Positions 47,554-56,559 of a stretch of DNA of 64,000 nucleotides are shown here, in pieces. The translations under genes were made by a program, and so were the position numbers. Each line of letters starts with the position of its first letter. Within the stretch, counting starts at the first letter, position 1. Under the pieces are notes generated by a model that was given only the letters and a program-made list of their open reading frames with translations, did not search any database and was not told the DNA's origin. Source of the stretch: an uncultured Eubacteriales bacterium (GTDB taxonomy: Bacteria > Bacillota > Clostridia > Christensenellales > Aristaeellaceae); NCBI GenBank assembly GCA_902781095.1, contig CACZHW010000008.1, positions 1 through 64,000 of the forward strand. Reading direction: 5' to 3'.

Positions 47554-48327
47554 TTACAGGAGAAGGCTGTCGCCGGTGCTGATGGAGTGGAGATTTCGGA
47601 CGATGGGTTTCATATGCGCGTACTGGGCAAGCCCGGTACAGTGACAGGTGTAATAAACCGTCGGGTACGCGTCGAGCTGCTTTGCGATGTCCGTCAGCTC
47701 CCGGTCCGCCGGATGATCCATGAGGTGGAACCCGCCGATCAGCACGTCCGGACGGAACCAGTGCAGGATGTTCAGGATGCCGCGGTGGGAGCAGCCGCTG
47801 AAGAGGATCCGGCGCCCGCCTTCCTCGGCCAGCAGGTACTGCTCATGCCGGAAGTCTTCATCCCGCATCACGCCGCCATCAAGCCTCTTCAGCCCGCAGG
47901 GGGAAACGGGGACGACGCCCGGCGCTCCGGGGGCGTTCGTCAGGGTCAGGCCGGGCCGGATCGGCATCCCGTCCCCGACGCGGATGAGCCGGTCCGAACG
48001 CTCCAGATCCGGGTCCAGGCCGATATACCGCCCAGACCGGTTGTAATGCGGGCCAAACGCGTAGCGGCTCACGTACACGGGGGCGTGATCGTTCAGGGAG
48101 AAAAAGGCCTTCATCCCGCCGCCGTGGTCGTAATGCCCGTGGGAGAGGACGGCAAAATCCGCTGTGTCCAGGTCGATGCCGAGGGTCTCGGCGTTCCGGG
48201 CCAGCAGGTCGGTCTGGCCCAAGTCAAACAGAAAACGCGTCCGCTCCGTCTCCACAAACAGGCTGAGGCCGTGCTCCGCTGGCAGCCCGCAGGCAGAGGC
48301 GTTTTCAACCAGAACCGTGATCTTCAT
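47554..48327 (-). CDS. MBL-fold metallohydrolase
   Basis: 257 residues. HxHxDH in VLSHGHYDHGGGM near residue 63, a later GCSHRGILNIL near residue 175 giving the second His. The opening KITVLVENASACGLPAEHGL matches the MBL subgroup often labelled as a dihydropterin ribofuranosyl aminobenzene phosphate synthase-like protein. Nothing in the neighbourhood shows the true substrate. GAAAGGGGCGACGGGCG precedes the start. It lies before the S66 peptidase on the same strand, 48 bases apart, so they may be one transcript. Confidence 0.9.
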   Translation of the reverse strand: MKITVLVENASACGLPAEHGLSLFVETERTRFLFDLGQTDLLARNAETLGIDLDTADFAVLSHGHYDHGGGMKAFFSLNDHAPVYVSRYAFGPHYNRSGRYIGLDPDLERSDRLIRVGDGMPIRPGLTLTNAPGAPGVVPVSPCGLKRLDGGVMRDEDFRHEQYLLAEEGGRRILFSGCSHRGILNILHWFRPDVLIGGFHLMDHPADRELTDIAKQLDAYPTVYYTCHCTGLAQYAHMKPIVRNLHSISTGDSLLL

Positions 48328-48374
48328 CGCCCGTCGCCCCTTTCTTTCGGGAATGACGTGAAGGCCGGGGGCCC

Positions 48375-49397
48375 TCAGAACCGAATGATCTGTTCGTCCG
48401 TGTCGACGTGCGCCTCGACCCCGAAGGGAAGGATGCAGCGCGGCTGTGCGTGGCCGATGTTGAGGTTGAAGACGACCGGGAGCTGCGGCCTCGCGATTTC
48501 TTCTGTCAGAATCTGTTTGTATTCCTCCGCAAAGGCTTCATCCATGGGCTTGCCGGCCAGCACGCCGGAGACGGCATCAAAGACGCCCCGGCCTTTCAGG
48601 TACCGGAGGGCCTTACGGTATTTTTCCGGTGAAGGCTTTTCCTCGCTGGTTTCCAGCAGCAGGATACGCCCTTTCCAGTCTTCCGCGTCCGGGAACAGGT
48701 GATACCGCTCACAGAGAACGGGCATATCCGCGTACCGTTCCCCGTCGAAGATGTCGTGCAGCGAATCAATGCACCCGCCGAGGATTTTTCCGGAGAAGGC
48801 CGAGGGCCCCTGCAGCCGTTCAAAGCCCCTGTCCGGGTGTGAGACGAGGGGCGTACCGACCTGTGAAGGGCCGTAGTCTTTCCGCTCCTCATACCAGACG
48901 CTGCTGGGGCGGACTTGCCGGATGCCGCCCGTGGAAATCAGCTCCTCGAAAAAGGCGCGGCTGTAGGCGGGCATCTCCGGGCCGATTTCGCACAGATCGG
49001 ACAGGAAGGCCTGGCCGTAGAACGTTTTGAGGCCGACCTTGTGCAGCATGAGATGGTTGAGCGTCGTATCCGAAAATCCGAGGAACACCTTGTCGGTGAC
49101 GGCCTTCTGAAGCGCGCCGTCCTCAAACAGGAAGGGGAGCAGGCGGTAGGTGTCGTCCCCGCCGATGGCGCAAAGGATCATGTCGATTTTAGGATCCCGG
49201 AAAGCCTCCAGCAGGTCTTCCGCCCGCTTTTCGGGGTGCGCTTTCAGATAGTCCAGCCCCATGAGGGAATGGGGCATGAAACGGACCTTCACCCCGTAAG
49301 CCCGGAGCCGGGCAAGGCCGATCTCCACTTCGTGACGGACCGGGGCCTCGCCCAGAATACCGCTGGACAGGCTGACGATGGCGATGTTTCGGATCAT
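48375..49397 (-). CDS. S66 family peptidase (LD-carboxypeptidase / MccF type)
   Basis: 340 residues, the usual length. The N-terminal Rossmann-like part starts IAIVSLSSGILGEAPVRHEV, then ILCAIGGDDTYRLLPFL and the nucleophile region VFLGFSDTTLNHLML with Ser near residue 109. A C-terminal HAQPRCILPFGVEAHVDTDE has the late His. The family includes LD-carboxypeptidases that trim muropeptides and MccF, which destroys microcin C. The first fits a Bacillota wall-recycling role better, but the choice is open. GAAAGGAG precedes the start by 9 bases. Confidence 0.92.
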   Translation of the reverse strand: MIRNIAIVSLSSGILGEAPVRHEVEIGLARLRAYGVKVRFMPHSLMGLDYLKAHPEKRAEDLLEAFRDPKIDMILCAIGGDDTYRLLPFLFEDGALQKAVTDKVFLGFSDTTLNHLMLHKVGLKTFYGQAFLSDLCEIGPEMPAYSRAFFEELISTGGIRQVRPSSVWYEERKDYGPSQVGTPLVSHPDRGFERLQGPSAFSGKILGGCIDSLHDIFDGERYADMPVLCERYHLFPDAEDWKGRILLLETSEEKPSPEKYRKALRYLKGRGVFDAVSGVLAGKPMDEAFAEEYKQILTEEIARPQLPVVFNLNIGHAQPRCILPFGVEAHVDTDEQIIRF

Positions 49398-49442
49398 TTC
49401 AGGGCACTCCTTTCGTTCTGCCGGGCCGCACCGTACCGGTAC

Positions 49443-49477
49443 GGAAAAAAAGAAAAGGCGCTGTTATCATCAGCGCC
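49443..49477 (-). terminator. Terminator of the tRNA-Ala gene
   Basis: GGCGCTG (49457-49463) and CAGCGCC (49471-49477). On the minus strand a run of T follows (TTTTCTTTTTTT). Confidence 0.88.
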
Positions 49478-49484
49478 CTTTTCG

Positions 49485-49560
49485 TGGTGGAGCATAGGGG
49501 AGTCGAACCCCTGACCTTTTGAATGCCATTCAAACGCGCTACCAACTGCGCTAATGCCCC
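49485..49560 (-). tRNA. tRNA-Ala (anticodon GGC)
   Basis: 76 bases including the encoded CCA end. Acceptor stem GGGGCAT/ATGCTCC (one G-T pair), D-arm GCGCAGTTGGTAGCGC, anticodon stem TTTGA/TCAAA with loop ATGGCAT (GGC at 34-36), and T-arm with GGTTCGACTCC. GGC decodes GCC alanine codons, very common in this high-GC DNA. Confidence 0.97.
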
Positions 49561-49573
49561 GTGAACAGTGGAT

Positions 49574-49602
49574 ATTATACGCCGCATACGAAGAAGTGTC
49601 AA
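49574..49602 (-). promoter_or_regulatory. Consensus promoter of the tRNA-Ala gene
   Basis: On the minus strand TTGACA (49597-49602), 17 bases, TATAAT (49574-49579), ending 14 bases before the tRNA start. Fully consensus, as expected for a stable RNA gene. Confidence 0.9.
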
Positions 49603-49671
49603 TCCCCTTTTTCATTTTTTCCTCATGAGAATGAAAGGGGGAGAGCTTCGATGGAAGCTCTCCCCCGGGGA

Positions 49672-50910
49672 TCAGTAGTTGACGTTCCAGGTGGAGACGT
49701 AGCCCACGCCGCCGTCGATGAAGATCATGCAGACGTTGTCGCCGTACTGCAGCATCCTTGCCTGCTTGCCGTTCGAATAGGTGGCCTTGAGGCTTGTCAG
49801 CTTTGCGTCGTTATAGACGTTGATGGCGCTGCCGCCGCCGGCCGCGGGGGCGAGGGAGATCATCTGGCCTGCGCTGGGGCCGCCGTCCACCGGGCCGTAT
49901 TCGGAGGGCTTGGGCGTCGCGGTGGGGACGGGCGTCAGGTACTCCACATAGGGGTCGTGGTAGGGCGTCGCTGTCGGCATCGGATTGATCCCGCCAAAGC
50001 GCAGGTACTGCGTCATCATGTAGCCGTGGATGCCGTCCACATACACCTCGCACCAGGTATTGCCGTGGGAGATGACGTGGACCTGCTTGCCGTTGTAATA
50101 CTGGCCGAGGGAGCGGGAGGACTGGGAGGGGGACTCGCGCAGGTTCAGGACCTGTGTGCTCCTGGGGTTGTTGACCCAGGCGATGGAATAGTCCCGGTCG
50201 GGCCTGGGCGTCGGGGTGATGACGGGCGCGGGCCGGCTGCCGTCCTCCGAGAGATAGCCGGAGGACATGAAGCCCGTCAGGCCGCCGCCCGAAATCCAGT
50301 ACCAGCCGGTGCCCTTTAGCAGCACGGTGACCCGCGTGCCGGTGGACAGGGAGCCGAGCGTCCCGTACGAGAAGGACGGGCCGGAGCGGACGTTGACCTT
50401 GCCGCCGTTGCGGGTGACGACGGTGGCGGAGGTCCCGCCGGTGTTGATGAGCGAGTTGTGAATGTACCCTTCCAGCGTCTGGCCGTACTGCGTCAGCCGC
50501 ACGTAATACCAGTAGCCGGTCGTGCGCAGGATGGTCACCGGCGTGCCGGAGTTGACGCGCGTGACGATGCCCGTATCCAGCGAGGGGCCGGTGCGGAGGT
50601 TGACGTATCCGCCCGGCGCGTAGGCGACCGTGGCGCGGCCGCTGCCACGCTGGGAGAAGGTGAGGTAGCTGCCGGACATGTAGCCGCGCTTGCCGTCCGG
50701 CGTGGTGACGGGATACCACTCGCCGGTGGGGTGGCCTTCCAGGCGGATCCACGTCCCGCCGCTGTAGCGGCCGAGGCTCCGGCTGGAGGCGGAGGGACGC
50801 TCCCGCAGGTTGAGCTTTCCGCTGGTGACGATCGCGTAATCCGCCGCCAGCGCCAGGCAGGGCAGAAGCACGGCGAGCAGCAGGAGTACGGCGAGCAGTT
50901 TCTTTTTCAT
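49672..50910 (-). CDS. Secreted multi-SH3 domain protein
   Basis: 412 residues with a signal peptide (LLAVLLLLAVLLPCLALAAD). At least four SH3b-type repeats follow: SGKLNLRERPSASSRSLGRY, GGYVNLRTGPSLDTGIVTRV, GGKVNVRSGPSFSYGTLGSL and QVLNLRESPSQSSRSLGQYY, and a divergent fifth near the C-terminus (INVYNDAKLTSLKATYSNGK), after a Pro/Thr spacer. Such repeats bind the peptidoglycan or other surface ligands; there is no enzymatic domain, so it is probably a wall-binding structural or adhesion protein. I chose the ATG at 50910 because AAGGGGG lies 8 bases away; an ATG at 50916 is only 2 bases away. Confidence 0.88.
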   Translation of the reverse strand: MKKKLLAVLLLLAVLLPCLALAADYAIVTSGKLNLRERPSASSRSLGRYSGGTWIRLEGHPTGEWYPVTTPDGKRGYMSGSYLTFSQRGSGRATVAYAPGGYVNLRTGPSLDTGIVTRVNSGTPVTILRTTGYWYYVRLTQYGQTLEGYIHNSLINTGGTSATVVTRNGGKVNVRSGPSFSYGTLGSLSTGTRVTVLLKGTGWYWISGGGLTGFMSSGYLSEDGSRPAPVITPTPRPDRDYSIAWVNNPRSTQVLNLRESPSQSSRSLGQYYNGKQVHVISHGNTWCEVYVDGIHGYMMTQYLRFGGINPMPTATPYHDPYVEYLTPVPTATPKPSEYGPVDGGPSAGQMISLAPAAGGGSAINVYNDAKLTSLKATYSNGKQARMLQYGDNVCMIFIDGGVGYVSTWNVNY

Positions 50911-51023
50911 CTTCATGTCCCCCTTGTCGGTTCCTTCATCCATCAGACGGACGAGGACGCCGGGTTTATCCCGGCAGGAATTGTTTTTATTATACCACAG
51001 GGTTTCTCCCGGCGCTACCCGCG

Positions 51024-51052
51024 TTGACTTTTCCCCGGCGCGAGGGTACACT
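51024..51052 (+). promoter_or_regulatory. Promoter of the pseudouridine synthase gene
   Basis: TTGACT (51024-51029), 17 bases, TACACT (51047-51052), about 35 bases before the start. Confidence 0.75.
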
Positions 51053-51087
51053 GGACGCAGCTTATATCCGCATACGGGAGGGAAAGG

Positions 51088-51972
51088 ATGCGCAGGCTTG
51101 TCTATACCGTCCTGCCGGAGGAGGAAGGCCGCACCGTGCGCAGCCTGGCGCCGCGGCGCTTCTCCCTGGGGGAGCACGCGTTCCGCCGCCTCAAGGCGCA
51201 GGGCCGGGTCCGGGTGAACGGGGAGAGCGTGCACGCCTCCCGTGTACTGCACGCGGGCGACGTGCTGGAGGTGTTGCTGGAGAGCGGGGAAGGCCGTGAA
51301 ACGGGCAGCCTGCCCGCCGAATACAGGGGCTGTGCCGTCCGCTACCGGGACGAGGACCTGATCGTCGTCTCCAAGGCCGCGCCGATGCCGACGCTGCCGG
51401 GCGCGTACAACCGCAACGACACGCTGCGGGAGGCGCTGTGCGTCCTTCTGGGGGAGAATCCGGACGCCTTCCGCTACCACCCGGTGAACCGGCTGGACAA
51501 GGGGACGAGCGGCCTTATGGCCGTGGCGTGCCACGATCACGCGCAGCGCCTGCTCTCGCAGCAGCTGCACACGGACGCGTTTGTCCGCGAGTACCTGGCG
51601 GTGACGCAGGGCGTTCCGTCCCGGGAAGAGGGCCTCATCGACGCGCCCATCGCCAGGGCGGGGGAGGGCGCCAGGCGGTGCGTTTCGCCCGCGGGACAGC
51701 CGGCGCGCACGCACTACCGCGTGGAGCGGGTTTCCGGCGGCCGGGCGCTGATCCGCCTGCGGCTGGAGACGGGCAGGACGCACCAGATCCGCGTGCACCT
51801 TTCGTCCATCGGCTGCCCGGTCTGCGGCGATTACCTGTACGGAACGGAGCTGCCGCAGCTGCACGGCCGCTTCGCCCTGCACTCGGCCCGGCTTTGCTGC
51901 AGACAGCCCGTGACGGGGGAGCGCATCGATATAACGGAGCCGCTGCCTCAGGAGCTGGAGAGTCTCCTTTAA
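51088..51972 (+). CDS. RluA family pseudouridine synthase
   Basis: 294 residues. An S4-like RNA-binding domain at 15-65 (HAFRRLKAQGRVRVNGESVH), then the RluA catalytic domain with NRLDKGTSGLMAVACHD near residue 133, where the Asp of RLD is the catalytic residue. The usual H in HRLD is N here. RTHQIRVHLSSIGCPVCGDY near residue 230 is the C-terminal motif. It makes pseudouridine in rRNA or tRNA; which position cannot be told. GGGAGGGAAAGG precedes the ATG at 51088. It is a single gene. Confidence 0.93.
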   Translation: MRRLVYTVLPEEEGRTVRSLAPRRFSLGEHAFRRLKAQGRVRVNGESVHASRVLHAGDVLEVLLESGEGRETGSLPAEYRGCAVRYRDEDLIVVSKAAPMPTLPGAYNRNDTLREALCVLLGENPDAFRYHPVNRLDKGTSGLMAVACHDHAQRLLSQQLHTDAFVREYLAVTQGVPSREEGLIDAPIARAGEGARRCVSPAGQPARTHYRVERVSGGRALIRLRLETGRTHQIRVHLSSIGCPVCGDYLYGTELPQLHGRFALHSARLCCRQPVTGERIDITEPLPQELESLL

Positions 51973-51984
51973 CCCGCAAATCAA

Positions 51985-52039
51985 AGGCGGCAGAGGGTTT
52001 CATCTGCCGCCTGTCAGCCGGCCCGGCCGGCTTTATTTT
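51985..52039 (+). terminator. Two tandem terminator hairpins after the pseudouridine synthase gene
   Basis: AGGCGGCAGA/TCTGCCGCCT (51985-51994, 52003-52012) and AGCCGG/CCGGCT (52016-52021, 52027-52032), the second followed by TTATTTTTT, which overlaps the stop of tex. Confidence 0.8.
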
Positions 52040-54264
52040 TTGCCCTTCACCATGGTCAGGGCGATGCGCTTTCTGGCAACGTCCACGTCCACGACCCAGA
52101 CGGTGACGATGTCGCCCACGTGAACCGCTTCCGATGGATGGCGGATAAAGCGGTCCGACAGGCGGGAGATGTGCACGAGGCCGTCCTGGTGGACGCCGAT
52201 ATCCACGAACGCGCCGAAGTCGGTCACGTTGCGCACCGTTCCCTTCAGTTCCATGCCGGGGGTGAGGTCCTTAAGGTCCATCACGTCCGTGCGCAGCAGG
52301 GGCGGAGGCAGCTCGTCGCGCGGGTCGCGGCCGGGGCGCTCCAGCTCCGAGGCGATGTCGCGCAGCGTCAGTTCGCCGGTGCCCAGCTCCGCGGCGAGCT
52401 TCGACATCCCCTCGGCCTCGCATCGGGCGAGGAAACCAGGAATGCCGCCGCGGGAGAGCTCTTCGGCGCTGACGCCCATGCGCGTGAGCAGCGCGCGGGC
52501 GGCGGCGTAGCTCTCCGGGTGGACGGCCGTGGCGTCCAGCGGCTCCTTGCCGTGCACGCGCAGGAAGCCGGCGCACTGCTGGAAGGCCTTGGGCCCCAGC
52601 TTGGGCACCTTCTTCAGCTGTGCGCGGCTGGAAAGGCCGTTTTCCTCCCGGTAAGCGACGATGCTGCGCGCCAGCGTCTCGCCGATGCCCGCCACGTGGG
52701 AGAGCAGCTCCACCGAGGCGGTCGCCGCGTCTACGCCGACGGAGGAGACGCAGGACTCCACCACGCCGGAGAGGGCGGAGGAGAGCTGCGCGGGCTTCAG
52801 GTCGTGCTGGTACTGGCCGACGCCGATGCCCCTGGGGTCGATCTTGATGAGCTCCGCCAGCGGGTCCTGCAGGCGCCGGGCGATCGAGATCGCGCCGCGT
52901 TCCAGCACGTCGTATCCGGGCAGCTCCTTTGCCGCGGCCTCGGAGGCGGACCAGATGGACGCGCCGGCCTCGTTTACGATCATGTACGATACGCCGGGCA
53001 GCGAGTGCAGCAGGGAGGCGATGAACTGCTCGCTCTCCCGGGAGGCGGTGCCGTTGCCGATGGCCACGGCGGTGACGTGGTTGCGCCGGATGAGGCCGCC
53101 GACCAGCGCTTCCTCCCGCTGCCGTTGGTACTCCTTCATGGGCAGGGTAAAGTGGCCGATGGCGGTCTCCAGGACGCGGCCGTTTTCGTCCACGACGGCC
53201 AGCTTGCAGCCGTTGCGGAAGCCGGGATCGACGCCCAGGGTGACGCGCCCGCGGACAGGCGGCTGCATCAGCAGCTCGCGCAGGTTTTCGGCGAAGACGC
53301 GGATGGCCCCCTCATTCGCGCGGTCGGTCATCTCGCTGCGCAGCTCCCGCTCCAGCGAGGGCTCGATGAGGCGCTCCCAGGCGTCCTTCCCGGCCTCGCG
53401 CACCTGCTGTGCGCAGGGGGAGGAACCGCGGACGGCCGTCCGGGCGATGATGTCTTCCGCGCCCGCGTCGTCGCATGCGACCGAAACGCGCAGCAGGCCT
53501 TCCTTTTCGCCGCGGTTGAGGGCGAGAATGCGGTGATTGGCGGCGCGCAGCACGGGCTCCCTGTAGTCCGCGTACTGCAGATAGGTCTCCGCCGCGTGGC
53601 GGACCGGCGCGCGCCTTGCGCCTGGCTCCTCCTCGTCCGGGTCATCGGACTCGGCGGCTTTCGCCTTCTTTGCGCCTTTCTCTTCGATCAGCGCGCTCTC
53701 GAGCACGCCGGTGCGGCGGACGAGCGCGCGCAGGGAGGCGCGCAGGTCGGCGTCGTCCGCGAACCGCTCCGCCAGGATGTCCCGCGCCATGCGCAGCGCG
53801 GTTTCCGTATCCGGGACGCCGTTTTCCTCCGAGACGTACGAGGCGGCCAGCGCTTCGGGGTCGTCTGAAGGGGACTGGCGCAGCAGCGCCTCCGCCAGCG
53901 GCTCCAGCCCCTTTTCCCGGGCGATGCTGGCGCGCGTGCGGCGCTTGGGCCGGTAAGGGAGGTACAGGTCTTCCAGCTGGGAGAGCGTCGTCGCGGCGGC
54001 CAGCCTGGCCGAAAGCTCCGGCGTCAGCTTGCCCTGCTCCGCGATGGAGGCCTCGATCTTCGCGCGGCGGTCTTCCATGCCGCGCAGATAGGAGAGTCGC
54101 TCTTCCAGCGCGCGCAGGCGCGTGTCGTCCATGGCACCGGTCTGCTCTTTGCGGTAGCGGGCGATAAAGGGGATGGTATTTCCCTCGTCCAGCATGCCGG
54201 CGACGGTGGCGACGACCGCCTCGCTCGTTTCAAATTCCTTCGCCAGTACGGCGTTGATGTTCAT
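52033..54264 (-). CDS. tex: Tex family RNA-binding transcription accessory protein
   Basis: 743 residues, the Tex length. Tex_N helical part at 1-190 (VLAKEFETSEAVVATVAGML), a YqgF-like RNase H fold near 325-450 (VTLGVDPGFRNGCKLAVVDE), HhH segment near 500-560 (VELLSHVAGIGETLARSIVA) and an S1 RNA-binding domain at the end (LKGTVRNVTDFGAFVDIGVH). Tex binds RNA and affects transcription, but its exact role is unsettled. I chose the ATG at 54264 because GGAGG lies 6 bases upstream; the longer frame has no homology there. It is divergent in orientation from its left neighbour. Confidence 0.96.
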   Translation of the reverse strand: MNINAVLAKEFETSEAVVATVAGMLDEGNTIPFIARYRKEQTGAMDDTRLRALEERLSYLRGMEDRRAKIEASIAEQGKLTPELSARLAAATTLSQLEDLYLPYRPKRRTRASIAREKGLEPLAEALLRQSPSDDPEALAASYVSEENGVPDTETALRMARDILAERFADDADLRASLRALVRRTGVLESALIEEKGAKKAKAAESDDPDEEEPGARRAPVRHAAETYLQYADYREPVLRAANHRILALNRGEKEGLLRVSVACDDAGAEDIIARTAVRGSSPCAQQVREAGKDAWERLIEPSLERELRSEMTDRANEGAIRVFAENLRELLMQPPVRGRVTLGVDPGFRNGCKLAVVDENGRVLETAIGHFTLPMKEYQRQREEALVGGLIRRNHVTAVAIGNGTASRESEQFIASLLHSLPGVSYMIVNEAGASIWSASEAAAKELPGYDVLERGAISIARRLQDPLAELIKIDPRGIGVGQYQHDLKPAQLSSALSGVVESCVSSVGVDAATASVELLSHVAGIGETLARSIVAYREENGLSSRAQLKKVPKLGPKAFQQCAGFLRVHGKEPLDATAVHPESYAAARALLTRMGVSAEELSRGGIPGFLARCEAEGMSKLAAELGTGELTLRDIASELERPGRDPRDELPPPLLRTDVMDLKDLTPGMELKGTVRNVTDFGAFVDIGVHQDGLVHISRLSDRFIRHPSEAVHVGDIVTVWVVDVDVARKRIALTMVKGKK

Positions 54265-54367
54265 CGCGTTTCCTCCGTTCGTTTGGGCGTAGGGCTTAAA
54301 AAAACAGCGCTTCCGCTGTGTTTGCCGCGCTATTATAGCGCATTTGGGGGCGGGTGGCAAGAAAGGT

Positions 54368-54395
54368 GCGGCGCCCCGGATGACCGGGGCGCCGC
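54368..54395 (-). terminator. Hairpin terminator after the PPK2 gene
   Basis: GCGGCGCCCCGG (54368-54379) and CCGGGGCGCCGC (54384-54395), 12 bp, loop 4. The T-run on the minus strand is weak (ACCTTTCTT). Confidence 0.7.
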
Positions 54396-54401
54396 TTTCA
54401 A

Positions 54402-55883
54402 TCAGCCTTTTTCCCTGCAGGCCTTTTTAATGGCATCCACGACGATGCCCAGGGCCTTGACGCGCGCGTACTTTTTGTCGTTGCTCTCCAGGATGTGCCA
54501 GGGCGCAAAAGCCGTACTCGTCTTTTGCAGCATCTCGTCCACGGCCTGCTCGTAGAGATCCCACTTTTCACGGTTGCGCCAGTCCTCGTCGGTGATCTTC
54601 CAGCGCTTCTCCGGCGTGTTCTGCCGCTCGGTAAAGCGCGCCAACTGGGTGTCGCTGTCAATCTGCACCCAGAATTTGAGGATGACGGCGCCCCAGTCGG
54701 ACAGCTCCTTCTCAAATTCGTTGATCTCGTTGTAGGCGCGCTGCCAGTCGTTCTCGCTGCAGAAGCCTTCCAGCCGCTCCACCATGACGCGGCCGTACCA
54801 CGTCCGGTCGAAGATGGCGATATGGCCGTCCTTGGGCAGCCGCGTCCAGAAGCGCCAGAGGAAGTGCCGCGCCTTTTCGTGCGGCTCCGGGCTGGCGATG
54901 GGATGGACCTCGTAGCCGCGCGGGTCCAGCGCGCTGGCGATGCGCTTGATGTTGCCGCCCTTGCCTGCGGCGTCCCAGCCTTCGTAGGCGATGACGACGG
55001 GGATCTTTTTGCGGTAGAGCTCGTTGTGCAGCTCGCGCAGCTCCTTCTGCAGGCTGTCCAGCTGCCGGTCGTACGTCTCCTCTTCCAGCACCTTGTCGGC
55101 GAGCGGGACGTCGCGAAGGCGCGGCATCTGCACCAGCGGGAAGGTGTTCTGCAGGACGGGAACGGCGAGGCTGTGGTTTTTGAGGGCCGTCTCAATGCCC
55201 TGGTTGAGGAAGCGGAGCACCTGCAGCTCGGCCCACTTGCGGTCCTTCGCGTCGATGACATACCAAGGGGAAGAGGAGGGATTGGTGTCGGAGAGATACT
55301 GCTCGTAGACGGGCAGCGCTTCGTCATAATGGCGGTTCTCCCACAGGTCGCCCTCGCTCACGCGCCAGCGCGTGTTCTTGTCCGCTTCCAGGGCGCGCAG
55401 GCGCTTTTCCTGCTCCTTTTTGCTGATGTGGAAGAAGAACTTCATGACGAGGTAGCCGTTGTCCGTGAGCGAGCGCTCCGTCGTGTTGATGCTGCGGATG
55501 CGCATGCGGTACTCCGCCTCGGAGAGCTTGCCGCCGAGCCGCCGTTCGGTCACCTCGTGCATCCAGTAATCGTCGAAGAAGGTGAACTTGCCCGCCTCCG
55601 GGATCTCCAGAAGGTAACGGCGCAGGAAGGGGTAGCGCTTCTCCTCCGGCGTGGGCTTTGCCATGGTGCGGACGCGGAAGAACCGGGGATCGATGTTCTT
55701 GATGACCCGGCCGATGATGCTGCCCTTCCCGGCCGCGCCCCAGCCCTCGAAGATGACCATGACCGGCAGTTTCGCGTCCTTGATCTTCATCTGGGAGGCG
55801 AACAGCTTGTCCTGTTCCGCTTTCAATTCCTCTGCCAGCTGTGCCGCTTCCGGCGGCACCGACTTTACAAAATCCTTCAGCAT
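54402..55883 (-). CDS. Polyphosphate:AMP phosphotransferase (two-domain PPK2)
   Basis: 493 residues with two PPK2 domains, the class II arrangement. First Walker A region is FEGWGAAGKGSIIGRVIKN near residue 46, where Asp is replaced by Gly. The second is YEGWDAAGKGGNIKRIA near residue 307 with the intact Asp, followed by IFDRTWYGRVMVERLEGF near residue 360. In such proteins the C-terminal domain is the active one, transferring phosphate from polyphosphate to AMP to make ADP. Upstream RBS GAAGGGAG. Bcp lies upstream on the same strand with a 41-base gap. Confidence 0.93.
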   Translation of the reverse strand: MLKDFVKSVPPEAAQLAEELKAEQDKLFASQMKIKDAKLPVMVIFEGWGAAGKGSIIGRVIKNIDPRFFRVRTMAKPTPEEKRYPFLRRYLLEIPEAGKFTFFDDYWMHEVTERRLGGKLSEAEYRMRIRSINTTERSLTDNGYLVMKFFFHISKKEQEKRLRALEADKNTRWRVSEGDLWENRHYDEALPVYEQYLSDTNPSSSPWYVIDAKDRKWAELQVLRFLNQGIETALKNHSLAVPVLQNTFPLVQMPRLRDVPLADKVLEEETYDRQLDSLQKELRELHNELYRKKIPVVIAYEGWDAAGKGGNIKRIASALDPRGYEVHPIASPEPHEKARHFLWRFWTRLPKDGHIAIFDRTWYGRVMVERLEGFCSENDWQRAYNEINEFEKELSDWGAVILKFWVQIDSDTQLARFTERQNTPEKRWKITDEDWRNREKWDLYEQAVDEMLQKTSTAFAPWHILESNDKKYARVKALGIVVDAIKKACREKG

Positions 55884-55924
55884 CCTTATCGCTCCCTTCG
55901 TTAGAAAGTATCGGGCGGCGGCGT

Positions 55925-56380
55925 TCAGGCGAGGTAACCCAGCATCTGCGCCGGGTTTTCCGCCGCTTTCACCTTGTCCAGCGCGCGCACGATGATACCG
56001 TTCTCGTCGATGAGGTAGGTCGTGCGCACCACGCCCATCGTCACCTTGCCGTAGTTCTTCTTTTCCTTCCAGACGTCGTAAGTCTGTAAGACCTGCTTCT
56101 CCGGATCGGAGAGCAGGGTGAAGGGCAGGCCGTACTGCTCCTCAAACTTCTTATGCGAGGCGACGCTGTCTTTGCTGACCCCCAGCACGACGGCGCCTTT
56201 TTCGCGGAAAAGCGGGAACAGCTCGCCAAAGGCGCAGGCCTGTTTCGTGCAGCCGCTTGTCATGTCCTTGGGATAGAAGTACAGGATGACCTTCTGCCCG
56301 CGGTAGTCGGAAAGGGTGTGCAGCTCTCCGTTCTGGTCGGGCAGGGTAAAATCCGGGGCAGGGGTACCGGTTTCCAGCAT
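55925..56380 (-). CDS. bcp: Thioredoxin-dependent thiol peroxidase (Bcp/PrxQ)
   Basis: 151 residues. The peroxidatic Cys in KDMTSGCTKQACAFGELFPL near residue 46, with a second Cys five residues later as in PrxQ-type atypical 2-Cys peroxiredoxins. The start LETGTPAPDFTLPDQNGELH is typical. It reduces H2O2 and organic hydroperoxides with thioredoxin and protects an anaerobe from oxygen stress. AAAGGAGGTAAACGCC precedes the ATG. It is divergent from the L-cysteine desulfidase gene. Confidence 0.96.
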   Translation of the reverse strand: MLETGTPAPDFTLPDQNGELHTLSDYRGQKVILYFYPKDMTSGCTKQACAFGELFPLFREKGAVVLGVSKDSVASHKKFEEQYGLPFTLLSDPEKQVLQTYDVWKEKKNYGKVTMGVVRTTYLIDENGIIVRALDKVKAAENPAQMLGYLA

Positions 56381-56471
56381 GGCGTTTACCTCCTTTGGCG
56401 TCTGTGCACAACTGACAGCTTATCATATACAGTATACCATGAGATGCGCCGCCTGACCAGCCAGAGGAGCC

Positions 56472-56515
56472 TTCAAAGCCTTTGAACAGCACATTTTTTT
56501 CTGATATGATCAGAA
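56472..56515. repeat. Two perfect short inverted repeats between bcp and the cysteine desulfidase gene
   Basis: TTCAAAG-C-CTTTGAA at 56472-56486 and TTCTGAT-ATG-ATCAGAA at 56499-56515, each with 7-base perfect arms. They lie in the 265-base gap between divergent genes and are candidate binding sites for one or two regulators. Confidence 0.55.
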
Positions 56516-56530
56516 ATATGTCAGAAGCCA

Positions 56531-56559
56531 TTGACAACCGCTTTTCCGGATTTTACAAT
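56531..56559 (+). promoter_or_regulatory. Promoter of the L-cysteine desulfidase gene
   Basis: TTGACA (56531-56536), 17 bases, TACAAT (56554-56559), 87 bases upstream of the start codon and just after the inverted repeat at 56499-56515. Confidence 0.8.

Noticed and set aside
49672..51984. A 770-residue frame on the minus strand across the SH3 protein and opposite the pseudouridine synthase
   Set aside because: The upstream part is antisense to the synthase gene and has no family features. The real SH3 protein starts at 50910 with its own ribosome-binding site and signal peptide.
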